Positions 1 through 5,936 of a stretch of DNA of 64,000 nt are shown one piece after another. Position 1 is the stretch's first letter. Every line of letters starts with the position of its first letter. Below the pieces are notes generated by a model. That model was not told the DNA's origin. It saw only the letters and a program-made list of their open reading frames with translations, and ran no database searches. This stretch comes from CAWHYG01 sp963833505 (lineage in GTDB: Bacteria; Eisenbacteria; RBG-16-71-46; CAIMUX01), in assembly GCA_963833505.1 (NCBI GenBank), contig CAWHYG010000015.1:248001-312000 (forward strand), given 5' to 3'. The translations under genes were made by a program, and so were the position numbers.

Positions 1-538
1 CCACGACCCGGAACCGGTCCTCGGCCAGCCGGCGGATCTCAATCAGAAGCTCGGGAAGCAGCCTCGCTTCTTCACAAGCGTCCAGGGAGTTGTCCACCGC
101 CTCCTTGACCGCCGTCAAGAGGGCCTTGGACGGACTGTCGAAGCCGAGCAGATGCCGGTTCTTGGAAAAGAACTCGGAGACCGAGATCTCCCGCTGGCGG
201 GCGGCCATTTCCACGGCGGACAACCCGGCCCCGGAGCCGCGCCGCCGGCCGGAAACGGCCTTTCCGCCGCGGGCCGGAGTTGAACGCGGAACGGCCGTTT
301 CCTCTTTCTCTTTCACGACGGTTCCAAGCGGTCCTCGCGCGGACGCCGAGAGGTTTTCAAGCTCGGATGCCCCGTTCTGGGATGTTGTCGAAACCGTCCG
401 TGTCACGCGGAACGCCGATTCTGGTGCCGGACGCTTCCCGTTTCCACCGGCAGATGAAGGAGCCGCCGCCCCGAAATCCACCTCCAGTTGCACGGGGCCG
501 CCTCGGGCTTTCTTGGGGGCGTTCCGCCTTGTGGCCAT
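1..538 (-). CDS. top6B: DNA topoisomerase VI subunit B, 5' part (runs off the window)
   Basis: The first 179 codons of the ATPase subunit of the type IIB topoisomerase, which with subunit A makes ATP-dependent double-strand breaks to relax and decatenate DNA. The visible part contains the subunit B signature REISVSEFFSKNRHLLGF followed by LLTAVKEAVDNSLDACEEA, the GHKL ATPase N-box with its Glu and Asn. Before it lies an unusual extension of about 85 residues, rich in Lys, Arg, Ala, Gly and Ser, which archaeal enzymes lack. The ATG at 538 is preceded by GGAGGA seven bases upstream. Topoisomerase VI is typical of archaea and plants and patchy in bacteria; the rest of the gene and its subunit A partner are expected to lie to the left. 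Identity is very likely; activity cannot be judged from a fragment. Confidence 0.9.
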   Translation of the reverse strand, partial: MATRRNAPKKARGGPVQLEVDFGAAAPSSAGGNGKRPAPESAFRVTRTVSTTSQNGASELENLSASARGPLGTVVKEKEETAVPRSTPARGGKAVSGRRRGSGAGLSAVEMAARQREISVSEFFSKNRHLLGFDSPSKALLTAVKEAVDNSLDACEEARLLPELLIEIRRLAEDRFRVV

Positions 539-932
539 GTTGTCCTCCGCCTTTCCCTGTCCAGGGCCGGTCTCCTGTCCTGGAGAATAGCCGCCCCGGA
601 GGCCGCTGTCAGCGGGTTTCGCGGGCCCGTCTACCGGCTTGACACGTCCCCGTCGGCGGCGGGTGTTAACAGGTTCCGGGCCGGACCGGTCCGCGGGAGC
701 CGGCTCCGACCGGAGATGATTTCGGGATGTAGAATCAGAGTTGACACATTTTCCACCCCGAGACATACTGCGCCCGTGAACAAGCATCCTTCACGCCGTG
801 GCATTGACTCTGGGCTGTACTGTCAAGCCGACGTGGATGCTTTCGGCGGTGCCCATGCTGGAATGGATAAGCGGGCCGCGGCACGGGGTCCGGCCTGAGT
901 GGGCACGCAGGGAATCGGAAGGAGCTGAAGAC
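539..932. other. Divergent intergenic region between top6B and the HTH/AT-hook gene
   Basis: No convincing gene. It holds the top6B ribosome site at its left edge and a sigma-70-like promoter (741-769) for the rightward gene. The frames that stay open here have no ribosome site and read as compositional shadows. Confidence 0.5.
741..769 (+). promoter_or_regulatory. Candidate sigma-70 promoter for the HTH/AT-hook gene
   Basis: A perfect -35 TTGACA at 741-746 lies 17 bases before CATACT at 764-769, which matches four of six -10 positions. Transcription would start near 776 and give a leader of about 155 bases before the ATG at 933. Confidence 0.5.
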
Positions 933-1433
933 ATGAGAGAGAGAAAGGCGACGAGAAACGGGAGAAGGCGCCGCTTGTCCCCGGATCAGAGGGCCGAACG
1001 GGAGGCAGCCATCATTGAAGACATCAAGGGCGGAGTGTTGAGCTACCGCGAGATCGCGCTGAAGCACGGGGTCTCGTTGCCGACGGTCAACAACAAGGCG
1101 CGGAAGGCCGGCATCAGCCGGGGCCGGCGCAAGGGCGCACGGATCATCGTGGCTGCGCCGCCGCGCAAGACGGCCCGAAAGGCCGGGCGGAAGGCCGCAC
1201 GGCGGGGTCGTCCCCGGAGAGCGGCGGTTGTGCAATTGGCGCCGGAGGCGCCGATGCGGGCCGCGCGGCGCGGGCGTCCCGGTCGGAGGCCGCGCGGTCG
1301 TCCCCGCGGAATCGCCCGGTCGCAAGCCGGCTTCGCGGAGGAGTTCGGCGCCCTGCTTCTCAAGCACCACCCCAATATCCTCTATTCCAAGTACGAGCAA
1401 CTGATGCGGATGGTGAAGCAGGAAGTCAGGTAG
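933..1433 (+). CDS. Small basic DNA-binding protein: HTH plus AT-hook-like tail
   Basis: A 166-residue, very basic protein. Residues about 30-65 contain a helix-turn-helix of the IEDIKGG-YREIALKHGVS-PTVNNKARKAG type, as in resolvase or transposase HTH domains. The next 70 residues hold repeated GRP cores in basic context (RRGRPRR, RRGRPGRRPRGRPRG), the AT-hook signature that enters the minor groove. The last 35 residues (FAEEFGALLLKHHPNILYSKYEQLMRM) look like a short helical, perhaps dimerising, segment. The ATG at 933 has GGAAGGAG upstream and was preferred to the upstream in-frame ATG at 798. No catalytic residues are visible, so a nucleoid-associated or transcriptional role is inferred. 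It stands alone between a topoisomerase gene and a MITE-like element. Confidence 0.75.
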   Translation: MRERKATRNGRRRRLSPDQRAEREAAIIEDIKGGVLSYREIALKHGVSLPTVNNKARKAGISRGRRKGARIIVAAPPRKTARKAGRKAARRGRPRRAAVVQLAPEAPMRAARRGRPGRRPRGRPRGIARSQAGFAEEFGALLLKHHPNILYSKYEQLMRMVKQEVR

Positions 1434-1448
1434 GACGGCAGGGGCCAG

Positions 1449-1626
1449 CCCGCATCATTCGTGAACGCCCGTCGCGAGGCACCGGAGATGTCCGTCAGGA
1501 CAAGGCGCGCGCAGCCCGCACGACGCAGGCATACTCCCTGCAGTATGTCGAGGGGTGAGGGCAAGCGAAACGCAGTCATGGCGGGCAGATCCGCTGCCGC
1601 AGCAGGGGGTTCATGAATGATGCGGG
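1449..1626. mobile_element. MITE-like element with about 20-bp terminal inverted repeats
   Basis: The left end (1449-1470, beginning CCCGCATCATTC) is an imperfect inverted match to the right end (1605-1626, ending GAATGATGCGGG). Between them is a palindrome, CATACT at 1530-1535 and AGTATG at 1542-1547, flanked by CGAC/GTCG. The 178-bp unit encodes nothing plausible. Its right-hand 58 bp recur twice more in this window (20684-20740 inverted; 25161-25218), so the ends are mobile or amplified. No clear target-site duplication is visible and no transposase is present, so it would have to be moved in trans. The transposon family cannot be assigned. Confidence 0.6.
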
Positions 1627-1636
1627 GCAAGAATGG

Positions 1637-1669
1637 GGTCGCCGGGATCGTCGCCTGATCCCGGCGACC
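1637..1669. terminator. Strong hairpin, probable terminator
   Basis: GGTCGCCGGGATC and GATCCCGGCGACC form a perfect 13-bp stem around a 7-base loop. There is no true T-tract after it (TTCGCTTGC), so it may end transcription weakly or act as an mRNA-protecting hairpin. It lies just downstream of the MITE-like element. Confidence 0.5.
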
Positions 1670-1839
1670 TTCGCTTGCTCGTTCCGAGCCCGGATCGCGG
1701 ATTCCAGGTGAAGCGGGAATCCGGCGTATTCGGGCTGCTATTCGACGAACCAGATGCCGGCTTCGGGGTAGCAGGCCCGTCTCCAGGTGGTAAGATGGAA
1801 CTCAGACGGATCCCAGCGGATCCGCGAAGGAGAGACACC

Positions 1840-2778
1840 TTGAGACCAGGCGCCGCAGCCCCGCCCATTCTCCGATCCTGCATCATGTTCCTGGGAATCG
1901 TTCTCTTGACCGTCACCCGTCCGGATCCGGGACTGGCGGGGCCGAATTCCGGCGGCGTGCTCATTCTCCACGCCCCGCCGGGCCTTCAGTTCACCTATGG
2001 CCAGGACTGGTCCGGCTATTCCAATCTGAACAACTGCCAGGACGCCATCACGCAGGTGTCCGGGAACGGCCAGTGGACGCTCTTCTACGTCCTCGCCATC
2101 TTTCCCGACTACGCCATGCCGAGATTGCAGGCCGTCGATTTCGGCATCCAATACGACAGTCCCCAGATCGAACCGAAGGCGTGGGGCATGTGCACCGGCA
2201 CCTACGGATTCGAGAATCCCTCGACCGGCTGGCCGGCCTCCGGCACGGGCGACCAGGTTGTCTGGCCGGCGGGCTCGCCGGCCCGGCGGGCGATCAACGA
2301 GGTCTACTGGTTCGCTTCCTACATCTACGAAGGGAACGTGTTCAAGCTCACGACGAACTACCAGTGGAACGAGGCCAAGTTCGTGGATGATTCGCTTCCG
2401 CCTCAGCTGGATGACGTCGAGGACTTCGGGTCGCTCGGCTTCGGCCGGCGAGGCTCGAATCCGTGCGGAAGCGACGACCCGACCGGCGGCTGTTGCACGT
2501 CGAACGGCCAATGCATCATCCAGACCCGCACCGCGTGCGGAGAGATGGGCGCGGGATACACCTACCTCGGGGACGATACGACCTGCTTCCCGAACAACTG
2601 CATCCCGGGCATGGGGGCCTGCTGCATCCTCACGGACTGTCGTCTGCTCACCTACGACGATTGCATTTCCGCGGCGGGGACCTTCATGGGACAGGGCGAA
2701 GGATGCAATCCCACGCCCTGCAACATGACCCAGGTCCGCACGAGCTGGGGCGCCCTCAAGTCCATCTACCGTCAGTAG
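1840..2778 (+). CDS. Small exported GACC-module protein with WGxxKSIY tail
   Basis: A 312-residue predicted secreted protein. The TTG start at 1840 has AAGGAGAG upstream; an internal ATG at 1885 is the alternative. A signal-like stretch (IMFLGIVLLTVTRPDPGLAG) precedes PNSGGVLILH, the same entry motif as in the large paralogs at 46.8-55.5 kb. A domain of about 200 residues follows with the family motif EVYWFASY. Then come two Cys-rich modules, GGCCTSNGQC and GACCILTDC, each with six Cys, and the end RTSWGALKSIYRQ. It is the shortest family member here, with two modules instead of seven to fifteen, and lacks the large C-terminal domain of the others. The function is unknown; a disulfide-rich surface or extracellular protein is inferred. 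Confidence 0.75.
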   Translation: MRPGAAAPPILRSCIMFLGIVLLTVTRPDPGLAGPNSGGVLILHAPPGLQFTYGQDWSGYSNLNNCQDAITQVSGNGQWTLFYVLAIFPDYAMPRLQAVDFGIQYDSPQIEPKAWGMCTGTYGFENPSTGWPASGTGDQVVWPAGSPARRAINEVYWFASYIYEGNVFKLTTNYQWNEAKFVDDSLPPQLDDVEDFGSLGFGRRGSNPCGSDDPTGGCCTSNGQCIIQTRTACGEMGAGYTYLGDDTTCFPNNCIPGMGACCILTDCRLLTYDDCISAAGTFMGQGEGCNPTPCNMTQVRTSWGALKSIYRQ

Positions 2779-2798
2779 ATTCCCCGTCGCACCGTCCG

Positions 2799-2823
2799 GG
2801 CGGGGCGCATCCGACGCCCCGCC
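2799..2823 (+). terminator. GC-rich hairpin after the small GACC-module gene
   Basis: GGCGGGGCG (2799-2807) and CGCCCCGCC (2815-2823) make a perfect 9-bp stem 20 bases after the stop codon. No T-run follows. Confidence 0.45.
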
Positions 2824-2896
2824 GTGGCCGTGGAACCACGCGAACCAAAGGGGAATCCGGGTTCAGCCCGGCCGGAACCCGGCCGATCTAGAAAGC

Positions 2897-3502
2897 ATGG
2901 TGCTTCGGGTGCTGACGTATGAGCGCAGGCGGGCGTTTCATCTCGCGCCTCCCGGCGCTTCCCTGCCGGTCCTGGGCTGCCTGATCGCGATCGGGGCGGC
3001 GGCCGCGTTGGCCATGCTCGCGGCGTCCGAATGGACCGGACCCGGGCTCAATCCCGCGTGGTTTCGCCTTCCGGAATTCGAGAACGCCTCGGCTCCGATC
3101 CGGCGAATCGCGCTGGGATCCGCTGGAATGATCGGAACGGTCCTGGCTCTTCTGGGAGCCGCCGCCTGCGCCGTCCGCGCCACTGCGATCGTGGGGTATC
3201 AGATCGGATCGCGCCGCGCCATCGAGAGCCAAGGCCCGAGCCGTCTGATCCAGGTTCCCGGGAAAGGCTGGGAGCTGCAACTCGACGTCGGACTGGGAGA
3301 GCCGTTTCCGCTCATCTTTCCGCTGGACGAGGCGACAGCCGGGGCCGTGAGCCGGTCTTTCAACCCGGGCGAGATTCTCCAGATCCGCTGGTGCCGCGTC
3401 CCTCTCGCGTTCGGCGCCGGTCCCCGAATTCTCGCGATCACCGAGTCGGAAGGCCAGAGCCGCGGCGTTTCTGATCTCGATCAGGAGCTCCGCGCCGCCT
3501 GA
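2897..3502 (+). CDS. Hypothetical two-helix membrane protein
   Basis: A 201-residue protein that I do not recognise. Two hydrophobic helices are visible, around residues 25-45 (GCLIAIGAAAALAMLAAS) and 75-100 (IGTVLALLGAAACAVRATA). A soluble, beta-rich C-terminal half of about 95 residues follows, containing GKGWELQLDVGLGEPFPLIF. The predicted layout is a membrane-anchored small domain. The start is weakly supported because only AGAAAG precedes the ATG at 2897. It is followed after about 100 bases by the fumarase genes, with no evident functional link. Confidence 0.6.
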   Translation: MVLRVLTYERRRAFHLAPPGASLPVLGCLIAIGAAAALAMLAASEWTGPGLNPAWFRLPEFENASAPIRRIALGSAGMIGTVLALLGAAACAVRATAIVGYQIGSRRAIESQGPSRLIQVPGKGWELQLDVGLGEPFPLIFPLDEATAGAVSRSFNPGEILQIRWCRVPLAFGAGPRILAITESEGQSRGVSDLDQELRAA

Positions 3503-3602
3503 TCGGAGTGGTCCCCGTTCTACGTTGCCCCCCTCTCTTGACACCGGCCGTCCCCCGATCAATGATGGCCTGGCGCTTTCAGAACCAACCAGGAGAGGCA
3601 TG

Positions 3603-4719
3603 ATGAAGACGAAAAAGTCCTCGGTCCGGGTATCCGCGGCGCGGGTCCGCGCAGCCGTTCGGACGTCCCGGAAGCCCTCGGGAACCGCCGCTCGATCCGC
3701 CGGGGCAGCTCGCGGAAAAGCCGGAAGCACGATCCCGCCACGAAAGTCTGTACAACCATCCAGGGGCGCGCGGCCGGCAAAGAAGGTCGCCGCCCGCAGG
3801 CCGAAGCCGCCGGCCCCGAAGCGCCCGGCCTCGATGGGATCCGCCGTGCTGCGATCCAGCCTTCTCGAGATCGTTCGGCGAACCTCGGCTGAGCTTCCGG
3901 GCGACGTGATCCAGGCGATTCGGACCGGCCGGAGCGCAGAGGCGGAAGGCTCCAACGCCCTCTGGGCGATGACGACGATCGAGGAGAACATCGATCTGGC
4001 CCGCGCCAAGAGCGCGCCGCTCTGCCAGGACACCGGCACGATCATCTTCTACGTGAAAGCGCCCCGCGGATTCGATGAAGCGGGCTTCCGGAAGCAAGCG
4101 GAGGCGGCAGTCGCCGCGGCCACGGCCAAGGGCTACCTTCGCCAGAACTCCGTGGATTCCCTCACCGGCCGCAATTCCGGAAACAACCTGGGGCCGGGGA
4201 GCCCCGTCTATCACTTCCATCAGTGGAACCGCGCCGGTTGTGACGTCCGCGTCGTCTTGAAGGGCGGCGGCTGTGAGAACGTCGGGACGCAGTACTCCCT
4301 GCCCGATTCCCGCCTGGGGGCGGGCCGCGATCTGGCCGGGGTCGAGAAGTGCATCCTCGACGCGGTTTATCAGGCTCAAGGCAAGGGGTGCGGTCCGGGG
4401 ATCTTGGGCGTCGGGATCGGCGGCGATCGCGCCACCGGATACGCCCTTTCGAAGGAGCAGTTTCTCCGGACCCTCGACGATCCCAATCCGGATCCGCCGC
4501 TGCGGGACCTGGAAACGCGGATCGTGGACAAGGCCAACCGGCTCGGGATCGGGCCGATGGGCTTCGGCGGCGCCACGACGCTTCTTGGTTGCAAGATCGG
4601 GGCCTACAACCGGCTCCCGGCCTCCTACTTCGTCAGCGTTTCGTATATGTGCTGGGCCTTCCGCCGCCAGGGGGCCGAATTGGGGCCGGACGGAGCGATC
4701 CGGCGCGTGGTTGTACTGA
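3603..4719 (+). CDS. Fumarate hydratase class I, alpha subunit (frame break near the 3' end)
   Basis: The iron-sulfur subunit of the two-subunit fumarase, which hydrates fumarate to malate in the citric acid cycle. The three 4Fe-4S ligand regions are present: PLCQDTGT, GGGCENVGTQYSLP and GATTLLGCKIG. The start is taken at the second ATG (3603), which is well spaced from AGGAG at 3591-3595. Before the fumarase domain lies a tail of about 75 residues rich in Lys, Arg, Ala and Pro, resembling a histone-H1 tail and absent from ordinary fumarases. The open frame runs on to 4871, but the expected end (DGAIRR-WLY) is reached in the next frame, with a stop at 4717-4719, after one extra base near 4697. 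This also removes a long out-of-frame overlap with the beta gene. Confidence 0.85.
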
Positions 4720-4764
4720 GAGGCCCGCCGGATCACGCGGGCCAATCCGAGAGGAGCAATCTTC

Positions 4765-5344
4765 ATGCGTCTGGAAGCCCCCTTCACGGAAGAAAAGATC
4801 CGAGCCCTCAAGGTCGGAGACCTGGTGGAGATCAGCGGCCTCATCATGACCGGACGGGATTCGGTGCATAAATACCTGCACGACGGCAACGATTCGCCGG
4901 TGGATCTGATCGACGGCATCCTCTATCACTGCGGCCCGGTGATCGTCGAGGAGGGAAAGGTCTGGGTGGTCAAGGCGGCCGGCCCGACGACGTCCATCCG
5001 CGAGGAGCCATACCAGGGCGACATCATCCGCCGCTTCCACATCCGTGGCGTCATCGGCAAGGGCGGCATGGGGCCGAAAACCCTGGAAGCCTGTCGCGAG
5101 GTCGGCTGCGTCTACCTGCATGCGGTGGGTGGCGCGGCGCAGGTCCTCGCTGAGCGCGTCACAGCGGTCCGCGGCGTGCATTCTGATGGAATTCGGAAGC
5201 CCTGAAGCCATCTGGGAGCTGGAGGTCCAGGACTTCCCCGCCGTGGTCACGATGGACTCGCACGGGCAGAGCTTGCACCGGGATCTGCTCGAGGCCAGCG
5301 GGCAGCGGCTCAAGGAGATGCTGGCGGAGATCGGGGTGCGGTAG
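4765..5344 (+). CDS. Fumarate hydratase class I, beta subunit (frameshifted)
   Basis: The second fumarase subunit, which completes the active site with the 4Fe-4S alpha subunit. The ATG at 4765 has GAGGAG upstream and follows the alpha stop by 45 bases. Family motifs include VGDLVEISGLIMTGRDSVHKYL, GPTTSIR, GVIGKGGM and GCVYLHAVGGAAQ. The first frame stops at 5205, but the conserved C-terminus (EFGSPEAIWELEVQDFPAVV and beyond) continues in the next frame to 5344. One extra base, or two missing ones, near 5175 explains this. The joined length of about 193 residues is normal. Together with the break in the alpha gene this is either sequence error or a decaying fumarase operon; I favour error because everything else is intact. 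Confidence 0.8.
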
Positions 5345-5374
5345 GGACAAAGATCGCCGGATCGCTGGAGTGAC

Positions 5375-5719
5375 ATCAGCATGGACTTGGACATCCGGAT
5401 CTCCCCGCCGGCGTTCTGGCCGATGGTCTCGCTGCACGACATCAACACAACGGATGCGCCGGTCAACGGCGACTTCTTCGTCGGGTACGGGGCGAGTAGC
5501 CGGATGACATTCCATACTGGTTCGTAGGAGCCGACCTGGACGGGGCCGGCGGCAAGCCACGCACCAATATCGCTCCGAGGATTGGCTCCGACCGGGTGGG
5601 CGGATCCATCGACCGTCTGGGGTCCGACCCGGGCATCAGGTATCGGCGCGTACGTGCTCGTCCGCGCCGTGCCGGTGTCGATCCCAACCTGGGGTCAGAT
5701 GAAGAGCCTGTACCACTAG
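5375..5719 (+). pseudogene. Decayed C-terminal fragment of a GACC-family protein
   Basis: Read across two or three frame changes, this stretch encodes MDLDIRISPP, then FWPMVSLHDINTTDAPVNGD, FFVGY, the ADLDGAGGKPRTNI region, and finally VPVSIPTWGQMKSLYH followed by a stop at 5717-5719. It matches the last 115 residues of the paralogs at 46.8-55.5 kb, 40 kb away and on the other strand. The frame breaks lie near 5500 and 5590, and an in-frame TAG occurs around 5525. There is no start, ribosome site, signal peptide or GACC module. It is a relic of a once longer copy. Confidence 0.75.
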
Positions 5720-5843
5720 CTGGCAGCCGGCGCCGGCCGCGGGTCCATTCCGGAGGACTGAGTCCCGCCGGCGATCAAGTTCCAAGCGATCTACAATGTC
5801 CGTCGCGACCCCCCCTGACCGGGTAGACGAACCGCCCAACCGA

Positions 5844-5882
5844 AACGGCGACTCCCCACCGAACCGGAGGAGCCGCCGCTTT
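5844..5882. terminator. Bidirectional terminator candidate between convergent units
   Basis: GGCG-A-CTCC (5847-5855) pairs with GGAG-C-CGCC (5869-5877), with one mismatch, and both sides are followed by short T runs (CTTTC rightward, GTTTC leftward). It sits 60 bases beyond the M1 aminopeptidase stop and after the rightward pseudogene. Confidence 0.45.
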
Positions 5883-5936
5883 CAAGTGCTCTGATGATCC
5901 GATCTGTTCTGTCTGTTCTAACCCGATCCGAATCGA

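Noticed and set aside
735..1400. Minus-strand frame of 221 codons overlapping the HTH/AT-hook gene.
   Set aside because: No ribosome site and low-complexity Arg/Pro composition; the plus-strand gene has a clear HTH and a good start.
5160..5205. Programmed +1 frameshifting of the RF2 type as the explanation for the fumarase beta break.
   Set aside because: No stop codon or Shine-Dalgarno-like stimulator lies at the slip site, and the same +1 change appears in five unrelated genes; sequence error is simpler.
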